Positions 33,570-45,639 of a DNA stretch of 64,000 nt are shown here, one piece after another. Origin of the DNA: Gnetum montanum (Eukaryota > Streptophyta > Gnetopsida > Gnetales > Gnetaceae). The first letter of the stretch is position 1, and the number at the start of each line of letters is the position of its first letter. Under the pieces are notes generated by a model that worked only from the letters and a program-made list of their open reading frames with translations, was not told where the DNA came from and searched no databases. The stretch lies in NCBI GenBank assembly GCA_015680685.1, contig MNCI01015542.1, forward strand, positions 503,792 through 567,791, given 5' to 3'. Both the position numbers and the translations under genes were made by a program.

Positions 33570-35209
33570 TGAAACACCACAAAATCTAGACTATGGCATC
33601 ATAGTTGCAAATTTTGGTAAAGTGTGGAAATTACACTCAACCCCTTTGCAAAGCGTAGAGAGCATAGTCTCCCAAAGCGTAGTTAGTGGAGGGTAAAATT
33701 TTGAAATTTTGCGTAAGTGTTAAGACTATGCTTTCCCCCAAGCACACCATTCTGGAGCATAGACAGGGAGTTTTGGAGAGCGTATTTAGTAGAAGGTCAA
33801 TTTTTGCAAATTTTTCTAAGTGTCGAGACTATGCTTGACCCCAATTGAGAGCCTAGTTAGCCTCGCAGGAAGAGCATAGTCAAAAGGAGATCAACTTCAC
33901 AAATTTTGTCAAGTGTCAAGACTATGCTCATGCCTAGTTGAAAGTGTAGTCAGCCTCTTAAGCAAAGCGTAGTCTACAAAAAATCCATTTTCCTTATAGA
34001 TTTCACTGATAGTGAGACTATGCTCTCCCCTAGCCCAAAGCATAGTCACCTTTTAGAAGAGCATAGTCAGCAAGGATAGTCTCCAATGGCCTCCACAGTG
34101 TAGGAATGACACTTTGCCTAGCTCCAAAACATAGTTAACTCATCTTCAACAAGTGTAGTAAGCAAAATGATTCTTTTTCATATTCCCTTATGCCCCAAAA
34201 TTGTAACTACACTCAATCCCATGTGAGAGCGTGGAGAGCATAGTCCCACAAAGCATAGTCTCTAAGTGTCATTTTTCAAGTACCTCATGATCCTCTGGAC
34301 GCATACACACGTAGTTGGCAGCGTAGTCATAGTTTCATAGTCATGCAGAGTCTGACAGAGCACAACAAAGGGTAATACCATAAGCCCCATTGGTACACCA
34401 CATGAATAGTAATTACGCTAAGCGTAGTCCCAGTTGTCCCATTTTCCATGTGGTATCCATCTTGCATTTCTTGCTAACCCTAAACTTATAAATACTTGCA
34501 CCCTCAATGTTTTTGAAGGTGGGGCCTTTTTTTGGTTTGGAAAGTTCAACAAGAGGTTGGTGAATGAGCAAATGGGTGAGGTGGTAAAGCACCAACAAAA
34601 CACTGCATCTAGTAGTATACTGCGGTAGTCAACCCAGTAGACAAAAACACCTTGGCAAAACACTAGTCTTTGTGGCCGAACAACCCAAGGACTATGACTA
34701 TGCTATCCACCTATGCCTGTTGTATACTACATACCTTCTAAACCTCCTTTCAGTGTTAACTATGTTCAACCCCATTTTGAATGGTATTCTGCTTCATTTT
34801 CTCCATTTCTTTACATTTTCTACACTTTAGTTGCATTTTCTATCATTTTTACTATGTAGACACACTTGAACTATGCTTAGGCAGTAGTCTTGATGCATTA
34901 ACATCATCCACCTTGTTGAAACTCTCTACTACACTCACCCACTTTGCTACCTATAACTATGCTAGACCCCACTGAGACCACAAACACCACAAGTACCATA
35001 AACACTGGTTGCACCCTTAACACTATCTCACATTAGCACCATAGATAACCACGTTACACCCCCATTGCATTCGGTAAGTCCCTATTTGATCGGCCAGATC
35101 ATCTAGGGAAATTTGTCTCTACCTCCAGTAGGCCCTCACATAGATTTGGGGTTAAGTTGTACACTCATGGACCTTAGTGTTCCAGCTATCGATGTTTTTG
35201 GTCATTATA
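33570..35209 (+). repeat. 5' LTR of element E
   Basis: It starts TGAAACACCACAAAATCTAG and ends GGTCATTATA. TATA box TTATAAATA is at 34496-34504, about 930 bases in, at the same place as in the 3' LTR. U3 carries many copies of ACTATGCTC / GAGCATAGT in both orientations. Confidence 0.75.
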
Positions 35210-35214
35210 GTTAC

Positions 35215-35233
35215 TAGCACTAGAAGGAGGGTC
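35215..35233 (+). promoter_or_regulatory. Putative primer-binding site of element E
   Basis: TAGCACTAGAAGGAGGGTC lies five bases after the LTR end and aligns with TGGTGCTAGAAGAAGGGCC at the same place in element F (54608-54626). The shared CTAGAAGRAGGGYC core supports a primer site; the tRNA cannot be named with confidence (a leucine tRNA 3' end is the nearest I can recall). Confidence 0.45.
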
Positions 35234-36190
35234 AATCCACTTTTTAAAACTCAGTTGTGGTTGTCTCATGTGCCCTCTACATTGTAGTTGCTAGCTTTGG
35301 GCAAGTGTAGACTATAACGCCCTTATGGGCCTTTTGCACATGTAGCAATAGCTGGATCTTAGGCTAGTGCAGGTGTTTTCTATTAACTTGTTAGTATATA
35401 TTGGACCCTATAGTCGATCCCTCCAAGACCCCACGTAGCAACCCAAATCACACTCATTGCTACTACCTACTAAAAACATGTCATTTTCATCTAGAGCGTA
35501 GTGGTCTCTAGCGTAGCTAGCATAGTCTCCTCTTTGGCGTGGAAAAGGATAGTTAGCATAGTCCACTCTTCGGTGTGGAGAGCATAGTTAGCATAGTAAG
35601 TGGTCTTAGCTAGGACAGGGTTAGTTTTAGTGTAGTCCTATCTTGCAACTCAATCTATGTCCATGAACCCAAATCAACCTTTGATGTTAGTCTCAAATAC
35701 ACTCGACATCTTGCCCATTCAATAGAAGACCAAGATTGACGTCCCTGGGAGTCCCATAATGGCAGGACAAAGGAAATCCCTTAGGTTACATGGTTAAGAT
35801 CTAGAACATGTGTGAAGTAATGAGTAATACAACTTCATATGTGCGAAGATTCAAGTAAGGTTATCTATAGACTGCTCTGACATGGAGGCAAAATGAAACT
35901 ATGAGCTAATCCACCAAGATGGATGGAGTGTATTTCCTCCTTATTCGATATCATCTTGCTCATGGAGTCCTACCATTGGCTATTAGCCTAGCTCATCCGA
36001 GCAGGTGAGCATGACATAGGAACAAACTATGAGGATCCCCTAGAAGAGGAAGAGGACAAGTTTAAAGCTTCCTCCAAGCACGAGGGCTCATTCCACACTA
36101 TCTTCCAATGAGTGATCCCTAGTCTGGCTCCTCCTTAGTTTAGTTCACCCATTCTCTTTGAAATGATCATAACACTAGCATTACCTTTTC
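35234..36190 (+). other. Leader region of element E before recognisable gag
   Basis: About 950 bases without a supportable frame. It includes several AGCATAGT / ACTATGCT-type motifs (35490-35640). In element F the corresponding leader ends at the gag ATG (55021); here the gag N-terminus is too decayed to place. Confidence 0.4.
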
Positions 36191-37900
36191 ACTTTGCCAA
36201 GCCTAGGTCAACACTTGTAATAGCAATGCATTAGACACAACACACACATTATGACGTAGTGGCTCCCCTTGACTTGCCATTTTTGGCATTACTGTATCCC
36301 ATTCAGCCATCTCTACCCATAGTAACTATATCAACTCAACTATATGCCCACGTAGGGCCTATCTCCAAGCCCCAAATGACTCAGGCATCCTATGTTCTAC
36401 CTATTTCATTAGTGCCCCAGGCATTAACCCAACCCACGTGTGCATTGCTTGCCCCAATCAACATCCTTATAGCATAGCCAATGCATCAAGCACATTACAT
36501 GGTTTCGCAACATGCAACTAGGCCATGGATCACACAGCTAGTTCAATAGAAAATTACATAGTCAACACAGCTAGCTGGAGCATCTCAAAGCTTAAACCAA
36601 GCATTTTAGATGATCCAAAGCTTGAAAAAAGAGGTGAAGCAGCTCAAAGCTACCTCCTCTAAAACTATTAAAGTGGTGGGCTTCTACCAAGACAACCTTA
36701 TAAGTCCTATGGTTTTACCTTTAACTCTTCCACCTAGAGTCTCACTACCTCAATTCACCAAATACAATAATGAGGGAGATCCCAATGTGCATCTAGTCAC
36801 GTTTAAGTTAGAGTGCCTATTGTTGCAAGCATGGCTGCATGCCATCATGCACATGTTTGCCATGTCATTGACTATCAAAGTATTAGATTGGTATCGTGCA
36901 CTACCCAGAGGCTCTATCTCCTCTTTGGAGGACCACTTGAGCCAATTCGTAATGCACTTCAAATACAGCTTGAAGCCAGAGACAACCTTACACCAACTAA
37001 TGCAAGTCAAACAAGACCACCTAAAGCCCATGCAGAAGTTTATTCAACGCTGGAGTTCCTCGCTAAATGAATTACAAGAGCCGATAGTTGAAGCACATCT
37101 CCTAGCCATTTTTAAGGGTGTAGTCAATGACTTTATAAAGTCAAAACTATATTACCCAGCCCTACAATCCCTATGCAAAGCCTTCAGTCAAACCAAAGCA
37201 TAGAAGATGCAACAAAAGGTAGTAAGGACCTGACCTATGTAGCCTACAAGAACTAGCGTATAAGGATAGACAAAGAAAAGGGAAAGTAGAATGTAATGGT
37301 GGCAACTATAGCCAAAGAAGGCAAAGCAACCAACCAAAGGAAAATGGCTAGGAAACCTAATGCCTCGGCTAATAAAAAAGCTACCAACTCTAGTGCTAAG
37401 GTAATTAACTAGTCTACATCTTTGGTGGCCACAATGCAAGTTGTTCAAAGGTCCAACTTTGAGTGTAAGGATTGCTCTAAGTATACCTCATTGCCATTAA
37501 AGTATTTAGAGCTACTAGACCAAATTGGGAAAAGCTGGATGCATCCAATACAAATAAATGTCCAAGGATGCTCACAAAAAACATGATAGATATTACAAGT
37601 TACTAAGAAATCCCACTTTGACAGCATCAAACGAGTCCTTAGTCCCAAGACATTTTAGGCCAGACTGATTTTGCCATTACCACTAGTTGCCTAGCCATAG
37701 AATGAACTTTTGCCTAACCTTGCAAGATGACCTACAAAGGATGATTGACAGAGGTGAGCTGGTAGTCGACACTACAAACCCGATTAGGCCTCAGAACTAG
37801 TCCATGAGGGTGTACAATGATCCTCTAAATGCAGATGATGTTGACTATATCATAAATGCTATTAACATTAATGATGATTCAGAATAAGTGTAGCAACCAT
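36190..37900 (+). pseudogene. Gag of element E
   Basis: After a P/T/Q-rich segment (36259-36480) the core reads VVGFYQDNLISPMVLPLTLP, LPQFTKYNNEGDPNVHLVTF, VLDWYRALPRGSISSLEDHL, FVMHFKYSLKPETTLHQLMQ and MQKFIQRWSSSLNELQEPIV: the retrotransposon Gag fold with its W-Y-x-x-L-P and L-x-x-F-x-x-x-F blocks. A zinc-knuckle-like FCHYH.LPSHRMNFCLTLQD follows near 37660-37720. It aligns almost block for block with element F (56210-57300). Confidence 0.75.
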
Positions 37901-38459
37901 TTGTGGTCTAGGTGCCCTCTAGTAGTGCAAGGGTCCCCTTGGCCCCCATGGGTTCAAGGCCCTCTTTCATTATTAGGGCACCACCTTAAGCATCCATAAC
38001 ACCCTTCATAGTTAGGGTCCCCCTACAAGTTGTGTCAACAATAACTATTCTGCTACCCTTCATCATTAGAGTGCCACAACATGCTACCCCTCACCTGTTC
38101 AAAGCCCTATAATAGCTAATGCATCAGTCCCTTCCTTTTCAAGGGACAACCTCGCTGGCAACATTGGCAGGTCCTCAAAGTGATAACACAAGAGATCCAA
38201 TGAGTGTCTTCTAGAAAAAATGATTAGGAAACATTAAGATCAAAGAGCGTTAGCTCTGCCAAAACTAGTTCCTATATATATGGTTCTTATGACCAATGAA
38301 GAGGCCACAACGAGGAAATCATAAGGGAGCACGAAGGCCCCGAACCAAGCCAAGCAAACAAAGCCTAAGTTGTCTCCATGAGAAATCTATCTCTTAGGCC
38401 ACATGAAAGAAGTTAAGGCCAACAAAAACATGGCTAATGACAATGACTTCATGGATGCA

Positions 38460-39020
38460 TTAGCCCAAGTCAAACAAGGGCTTAAATAGAAAAATATAGC
38501 ATTGAGCTTGTACGACTTGATCATGACCTCATTTGCCCACTACGAAGCATTGGTGCGAATGTTGACCTCCATCCCTATTATAGAGGACATCCCTATAGAT
38601 GAGACCTCCATCCATGTAGTGATGCTATCCCCTGCACCACAAGAATCGAGTTCCACATCCCTAACGTTTCACAATGAAGCAATCAAGGTCAATCCTGAGA
38701 GGGGTGAGGCCATAATAGCTCCTATGTTTATTACTATATGCATTGGGTAATGCAAGATTCATAGGGTGCACATTGATGATGGAGTAGCAATAAACATAAT
38801 ACCATACACCATCGTGGATAAGATAGGACTCATAGATCAAATTAGGCCAACAAAATTTGCATGCTTGAAATCCTTCAATGGGTCACATGTCATTGTCAAG
38901 GGAATTGTTAATATAGCTTTTGTAGTAGAAGAGAAATTCCCCACTATTGCTGAGTTCATTGTCATAGAAGAGATGTTGGGCTTCAACCTGATATTGGGTA
39001 GACCTTAGCTGGCCCAATTA
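38460..39020 (+). pseudogene. Retropepsin-type protease region of element E
   Basis: From 38502 one frame reads MSLYDLIMTSFAHYEALVRM (linker), NPERGEAIIAPMFITICIG, VHIDDGVAINIIPYTIVDKI, SFNGSHVIVKGIVNIAFVVE and LGFNLILGRP. The catalytic triad reads D-D-G and the L-I-L-G-R-P block closes the domain. It aligns with element F at 57929-58525. Reverse transcriptase does not follow; after about 350 bases of linker the tandem repeat begins. Confidence 0.75.
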
Positions 39021-39350
39021 TGATGTCTCCTCTCCAATTCATCAAGACATCCATCTCCCATACGAAGGTGGTGAGGTCATCATCCATGGTGATAACACCA
39101 CACCCTTAACCATTAATAACATAGACATGGAGCAAGGGTCAAAGGTTGAGTTTCCTGATGATGCATCTGTGCCAAAGAACAAGATGCATAAAGCAAATAC
39201 AATTGAAAGAGTGATAGAAGCCAATGACCTCTTGGAGGATGCCCTTTGGGCAAAATTGCCCTTTTGCATAGTAAGGGAAGGTCAGAGGGATTACTGGATA
39301 ATGCAATCCAAATCCTACATGCCTCCTAACCCACACTAAGTTAGGAAGCA
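39020..39350 (+). pseudogene. Post-protease linker of element E
   Basis: NNIDMEQGSKVEFPDDASVP (39120-39180) and the FCIVREGQRDYWIMQSKSYM stretch (39260-39320) align in order with DMEQG.E and the following linker of element F (58600-58830). It ends at a stop near 39338. No RT motif is present. Confidence 0.5.
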
Positions 39351-39690
39351 ACTATGCAACTAAGGTACCCCCTTAGTCCAAAACACATTAAGTGCTTACC
39401 CGCTATTCACTTCTATGCACCTTGTATTTTACTTTTTCCTTATGTTTCATTTGTTTTGCATTAGATTAGCATTGTAGTATGTTATTTGCATTTAGCTTAA
39501 TTGCTCAAATTACACATCAATTCACTTAGTTTACGCATTTATTTACTTTATTTATGCATTCATCTACTTTTTTTACATATTTTCTCACTTAGTTTACACT
39601 TCCGCACTTATTACTTTAATAATGAAAAACATAAAAAATGCATAAAAATAATAAAGCAAAAATCACACAAAAATGAGAGATAGCAATATG
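39350..39690 (+). other. T/A-rich spacer between protease region and repeat array of element E
   Basis: Imperfect repeats of (C/T)ATTTACTTTATTTA-like text (39500-39610) and A-rich text (39620-39680). No coding signal. Confidence 0.4.
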
Positions 39691-39955
39691 AGGCCCAAAA
39701 TGGCCTTAAATTATCACTGCGGCTTGGAATGACCCTAAACTACTGTCTTGGCCCACTACGGCCTAAAACTGGCAAGCCATATCACCTTTAACCCTAGAGC
39801 AATGGCCTAATATGGCCTTAAACTAGCAACGGATGGCCTGAAATGGCTTAAAGCTAGGATCAACCCTCCCACTATATCCTCAAACTAGCATGGGACCGGT
39901 CAAGGCTTTAAACTGAAAATAGTCACTATGGCTCACAATGGCCTAGCATTACTAT
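39690..39955 (+). repeat. Degenerate 'ATGGCCTNAAACTAGC' repeat array of element E
   Basis: The phrases AAAATGGCCTTAAA, GGCCTAAAACTGGC, ATGGCCTTAAACTAGCAACG and GAAATGGCTTAAAGCTAG recur at short irregular intervals. This is the counterpart of the clearer 70-bp array of element F (58921-59280). Confidence 0.65.
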
Positions 39956-40417
39956 CATTTCATAACTCTAGGCTAGCGTAACACATCTTTGTTGCATTAA
40001 TTCATCACTTAGGCATGTTAGCATAGGTTGCAATATAAGCATAATCATGGTGAAATGTGATAAAATCATCATATAGCCATAATGTTTGCACATTACACTT
40101 AGCAAATAGTCATACATAACAAAATATAGCATAAATAGCAATACAAAGCCATAACATAGCATGATAAGCATCACATAGCAAAAATATAGCAAAAAGCCCC
40201 ATGGAAGGTACATTTGGTCATGCTCAGCTAATAGCACTAGGTGGAGGTGGAGGTTCCAGTTCCTCTACCAAGTCACTAGGATTGTTAGCATCATTTGATA
40301 CCTACCACAACCAAAAAAAAATGTACACAATTAGTAAGCATGCATTGCATGTAGTAAGTTAGCTCAAAAACACAAAAAGTAAAAAAATAAATTAATAATT
40401 ATGTAGCAAAAACTAAC

Positions 40418-41241
40418 CTAGCAAAGTCTTGAATCAATGACTTCTGGAAGTAACTTTCCAAGGCCAACCTCTAAGCAACAGAGGATCTTAGCTTTGGAAA
40501 GTTTCATCCAGTCTTCCTAGCCAAATTTAATACTTGAAAGGGTTTTGCCTTTGTCCACAATGGTCAAAATGGGTGGCTTCATGAAAAACGTGGCAAAAGA
40601 GGCCTCTCTAGAGAGGGTGATGATCTACCTCATGGGAGAGTCACTCATGACTGTACACTGTGCAAACATGTCATACACCTACTTCCTATTGGTTGCCTTA
40701 AGAAACATCTTGAGTTGGTAGCATTTAGTAGAATCTTCCTTGTACTACTGTAGGCATGCACCGTGCTCCTGCTTATATTGATGCTTATGATTTTTCTACA
40801 TGTATTACCACCTATAAACCTTTGTGCTATAGTTTTTCTAATCCTAGTTTTTTTGAGCAAGCAAGTCCATCTAGAGTTGCTGCTCTACCAACTCCTATGT
40901 TGTCTCATTCTTACCTTTGAGTGTGGTCCACTACCTTGCATACTTAATCTCAAAGGTGCACTAGGTGATGTTTCTCCATGATCTAGCCATTAGAAAGTCA
41001 TACCTAGATTGAAGATCCTTGATCTTCTCATCCTGGTTGGCCATCTTCTCCTGTAGTTCATGCACACATTTCCACAAGTGATCATTGAAGCTCTTGCAAA
41101 CCCATAATGACTTGGCATACAAAAGCACGCACTTGTTAGATGTCTCATACATATGACAAGACACCTGATCAACTTCAAGAGGAAAGGTAGGTAGAGCATC
41201 CATATTTGTCACCTTGTTTGGATCCCATTATAGCTTAGGAC
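40418..41241 (-). pseudogene. Coiled-coil exon of the antisense gene, element E
   Basis: Acceptor TGCATACAG precedes 41241 and donor TAG|GTTAGT follows 40418. The translation begins ...WDPNKVTNMDALPTFPLEVD and continues with LYAKSLWVCKSFNDHLWKCV and HELQEKMANQDEKIKDLQSR, the heptad-like part. The counterpart exon in F (60547-59789) starts SQLKWDTTQPLKFGVVPTFP and has LHLAHSLWEYKHVNKDLWKR at the same distance, so conservation of order and spacing is clear. Confidence 0.6.
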
Positions 41242-44200
41242 CTGTATGCATATAACAATTGGCAAACCTCAACTGAAAACTAAGCATTTGAGCACAAAGC
41301 AAGATAGCACTGCACACATACCTAAATTTGGGTTTTCTTATCGCAAGTAGTCTACCATGTCTTTGACAATGCTTTCCATAAAAGAAAATTTATCCAACAT
41401 CTCTACCCATGGTTCCATGTAGTAAGTTGGCATAGGACTATTGGTTGGAACATTTGATGCTATAATACAATGATGTAATTAGCATGTGGCCTAATACAAC
41501 TCAAGGTACTAGAATAAACAAAGGTAGGAAAATGACAACAAAAGTAGATTACCTAGTAAGCACTTAGGCGTGAGTGCAAGGGGCTCACCTAGCTGTGTAG
41601 CATCAAATAAAGTATCAAAGTCATCCTCATCGGGGTGGAGTAGGCCCTCTTCTTCTAATTTCGAGAGGATCTTAACTTCCTAGTGGAGCTCATCTCCATG
41701 AGCTACCTCCTCCTCAACTTGAGGGGGTGCTTGCTTCACTATTTCTTTAGCTACTACTCTCACAACCCTTCCTTCTTTTTCTGCAACTAACAAATATACA
41801 CATAAAGCATAGCATCATCAACTAATTAACATTCTAGTGCAAAAAACAACATAAAAAATATATACATAAATGCAACTAAGGCATCTAGCATCTACACATA
41901 CTAACCTGCAACATTGTCATGCAAACCTTATAGCTTGATGCAGATCATTTTTCTACTTGGCTTTGTGACTACAGGGGAAAATTTCTCTTGAGGATGCAAC
42001 CTCTTGATCTTGGCCTTAGATGATCCCATTGTCTCCATAATGTATCGATCCACCTTGCTCACATCCTTGGTGCTAACTAGAAGACCCTCATCCACACTGT
42101 CACATGAATAACGTGAGTGTCCCATGGGAAACTTGGTCATTACTAATAATGACTCATCGTTCCCCTTTGGGGGATCTTGTGCACATGTGATTGAGAACAT
42201 GTATTTGACCCATGGCTTGGATAGCTACTCATAGTCTTGCACCATCCATTATCCATTTTCTTGCATGACCATAAGCTCTACAAACCTTCGCAGGTATCCT
42301 ACAAAGAATGCGAAGTGCATGTGGGCCCTCACCTAGAGGTTGAACTGGAGCTTAGAAATATTTGCATGCAACTTGGTGACTATGTACCTAGCCTAGTTAA
42401 ACCTTGTACCCTCTAGTAGCACCTCTTTCATCACCTATTCCTATTCCACACCTAGGATATTTCCTTGGAAAAGAAGCTTTGGAAAGGCACAAGTGCAGAA
42501 AAGAGGGTAGATCTCCCACACCTTAGGCACCTGCACATCTCTGATTAATATGCCTTTGTGATAAAGTGGCCCCCAACCAGTCCTCGATCTCCTCTTTATG
42601 GTCCACCTCCTTGCTAACCTTATCAAAAATTGTCAAGCCATCAGTAAGGATGCCAAAGAGATTAGCAAAGTAGGCTTCATTGAGGTCTAATACTACTATC
42701 ACACCATGCACCCAGGTGATAAACGTCCTAACATGACTTCTAAAGGAATCAATGATGGTGACCATTTTAGCCATCAAGACACTTAGGATAAGGGCCAAGA
42801 ATAGGTCCACTAACCCCGTATGCATGAGTTGAGCTGTCAACACATCTAGTACTCTATGGCATAGCTAGCGTTGTGCACCCTCTACATCCTCATATTTCAT
42901 GATGAGATTGGCTTCTGTGTGACTCGTGGTAACCACCATCACCTCAGCTAAGGCAACCACCATTGAAACATAAAAAAAAGTGATGTTAGCACTTCATCAT
43001 GCAAATAAGGTAAAGTAAAGGGCATATACACAAGCACATGAGCGAGAAACATAGATACACACGTGGCAAGAATGAAGTACAAGATGGAGGTGGTGCTGTA
43101 GACACCTCCTCAAAGTTAATCTCACCAGTAGTCCACTCCTCATCTAACTAGCCATGGGTCTTGCATCTCTTGTATGCCTTCAGGTGTCGGGAGATGTAGG
43201 TCTCCAAATCACGTCCTAGCTACTCAATCATGGGTACTCAAAAATTTATGTTGGATGAGAATACCTCTAAGGTAGTGTAGGTTAAGGCCAGAGTGTCTAG
43301 ATCTTCATGAAAGTCATCTTCATCAACTCTAAACCTAGCATCAACCATAGAACCTTCAACGATTTAACATGAGAAAGTACCATAAAACACTACAAGATCC
43401 ATAGAAGAAGTTACCCTTTGACACAATAGACGATTCTAGACAGGTTCTAGAATAGAGTATGCAACTGCTACATGACAAACAAAATTTTGCTCTTATTGTA
43501 ATAAGTAAGCCTCATCATGTGTCATACTCTAGATAGTTGAAAAGCTTCCCTAGGGCCTCTTCCTAAGCCTTTTGCCCTATTAATGTTGGCAGCAAACTCA
43601 TCTGAGATGAACTTTAGAATGTTCCAGTTAGCCCTCGGTGGTAGCGTCTTAGTGATAGCACTAGTAGCCTCAACCACCAAGTGTGACCACATGATCACAC
43701 TAAATTGCTACAATAGGTACTCTAGGAACTTCTGAGCTCCTAGCTAGAACCACATCGCCTAACAATTCACTTACATATTTGGTACAAGCATGTTGGGGAT
43801 GTGTTTGCTCCTACAACACAAGATGCCCATGAGCTCAACCATGATTAGAATGGACTTGAACAGCACCCTACAATCATCAAGCAATAGGCAAAGCATTAGC
43901 ATATACATGTTGATGCAAATTTTGACATACATGTAATAAACTACTAACATAAATTAGCAAAATACGTAATTTTGACAATACATCATGGGGCCCCACAGGT
44001 GTAGGACATCAATTAACTTGTTCGACATGCCTGGCACTCATTGGGGTATAGCACATTTTTTGAGTGTTTAGCATTGCACATGACTAACAAAATTTTGACT
44101 AACTCTCAACTATCCCAACTATGCTTTAGAGTGTGAAGAGCATAGTCCCAAAGTAACAGACATTTGTGTGAACACTTAACATCAACCTAGTAACTATGCT

Positions 44201-44661
44201 TTCAATGAGTGGAGAGTGTAGTCCCAACCATAACCATCAAGAGTAAAGTCTCTACACAATGTCATGCCTGTTAGCACTGTTAGGTCCTACCATGTCCCTC
44301 TCCCTTCCCTCATTGCTGCCACTTGAGACACAACCTACCACAACCCTAGTGTAGGTAGAAAACATCAAGCAAACATCTAAAACCTTTACATTGTAGTCCT
44401 GCAGTGTTGAAACCCTTAAATATGTGAGAGTGATGACGTAGCCAATGAGAAGCTAGAAGCGATGCACAATAGAGTTCCTCACAATGATAAGCATAGCCGA
44501 CAAAACCTTGAGTTGCATTGACAATGCTAACAACCCTGTGCTAGTAGCCCAAAGCATAGTCTGCAAGGTTGTCCTAGCGCAACAAAAAGAAGAAAAAATG
44601 GAAAGGTGCAAAGACAGATCTTCACCTTGCCCCCTCTCCTCCCCCCCCTCCCCTCCCCACC

Positions 44662-44830
44662 NNNNNNNNNNNNNNNNNNNNNNNNNNNNNNNNNNNNNNN
44701 NNNNNNNNNNNNNNNNNNNNNNNNNNNNNNNNNNNNNNNNNNNNNNNNNNNNNNNNNNNNNNNNNNNNNNNNNNNNNNNNNNNNNNNNNNNNNNNNNNNN
44801 NNNNNNNNNNNNNNNNNNNNNNNNNNNNNN
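44662..44830. other. Assembly gap (169 N) flanked by a C-rich tract
   Basis: The N run follows a low-complexity (CCCTCTCCTCCCCCCCC) tract, a plausible cause of the assembly break. Its true length is unknown. Confidence 0.9.
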
Positions 44831-45455
44831 CCTCACCATGCCAACCCTAGCATCTCCTACCACCACCAAGCCCCAACACCCATGGCAATGGTGACCCCCT
44901 TGTAGCTATGCCATAGAGCATAGTTTGTGGGGCCCTAGACCCTACACAAGCCCAAAAAGTGAAAAAAGCAAAAAAAGTGTAAAACCCTATCTCCTCTCCT
45001 ACCCCTAGTGCCGAATCCATGGCCCAACTAGTGTCCAAAACCCCAACAGAGTCAAAACCCTCCTTAACACCATGTAATGGCACAAACAACACATAACCAC
45101 AATGGCCACCACCATGGCAGGGTGCACAAGTAACGTTGCAAGACTACACTTCCCAAACCTTTGCAAAAAAAAAAAAACAAGAAATGAAATAGAGTCAAGG
45201 GAAGAGCGTAGTTAGCATACCTAGCTTATGCAGATGCCCTCCTCTCATCAACATTTGCCTACGGTAAGCAGTAAATTGCCCTCTTCCCTTCAGCAACATT
45301 CGTCAACCTTGGGTGAAGGCATGCACTTCAATATGTCATCTTTTCTGCAACTATGCTCTCAACCAGTAGTAACAACAAAGGAAAAAACAAGTCTATGCTC
45401 TTGATGTCGTGGTTAAAAGGAGAAAGATGAAGAAGTTACTTTAGTAGAACCATGC

Positions 45456-45462
45456 TTATATA
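45456..45462 (-). promoter_or_regulatory. TATA box of the antisense gene, element E
   Basis: Minus-strand TATATAA in the context GAGTATATAAGCATGG. The aligned place in element D (plus 32890-32897, GAGAGTATATAAACATGT) keeps it. Transcription would start near 45430 and run away from RT towards gag. Confidence 0.5.
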
Positions 45463-45639
45463 CTCTATCAGGGTCATTAATAATCCACCAACCTAGGACT
45501 ACGCTCAACACCAAGTGGCCCACTACCGAGCATGAAGAGTGTAGTTGGGTAAGAGCATAGTCAATCATCTTGAGCCCAAAATCATGATTTTTCATTACCA
45601 TACAAATGTACAAGTTAATTCCACTTCCCAATCATGACC

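Larger units (their letters stand above)
40224..45462 (-). pseudogene. Antisense multi-exon accessory gene of element E
   Basis: Read on the minus strand from a TATA box (45462-45456). Conserved exons: one with LPPRANWNILKFISDEFAAN (43660-43600); one near 42843-42500 (LMHTGLVDLFLALILSVLMA, then IVVLDLNEAYFANLFGILTD); one near 42200-41930; a short one near 41455-41335 with EPWVEMLDKFSFMESIVKDM; a coiled-coil exon 41241-40418 (VDQVSCHMYETSNKCVLLYA); and a last exon 40301-40224 with EELEPPPPPSAIS before TGA. Introns between the last three have GT donors (TAG|GTATGT, TAG|GTTAGT) and pyrimidine-rich AG acceptors (TTGTGGTAG). Every exon has a counterpart in element F in the same order. No family is recognised with confidence. 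The N run at 44662-44830 falls in its 5' part. Confidence 0.6.

Noticed and set aside
44484-44905. Open frames that run through the N gap.
   Set aside because: Their length comes from unknown bases; nothing can be concluded.
40224-45462. First reading: E and F as gag-protease-only elements and D and the right part of E as separate pol-only elements (a split, two-component system).
   Set aside because: The LTR pair 33570-35209 and 50028-51611 has the same orientation, a near-identical target duplication and no internal LTR edge between, and the antisense gene is continuous with the RT side in both D and E. One element with an inserted module explains it better.
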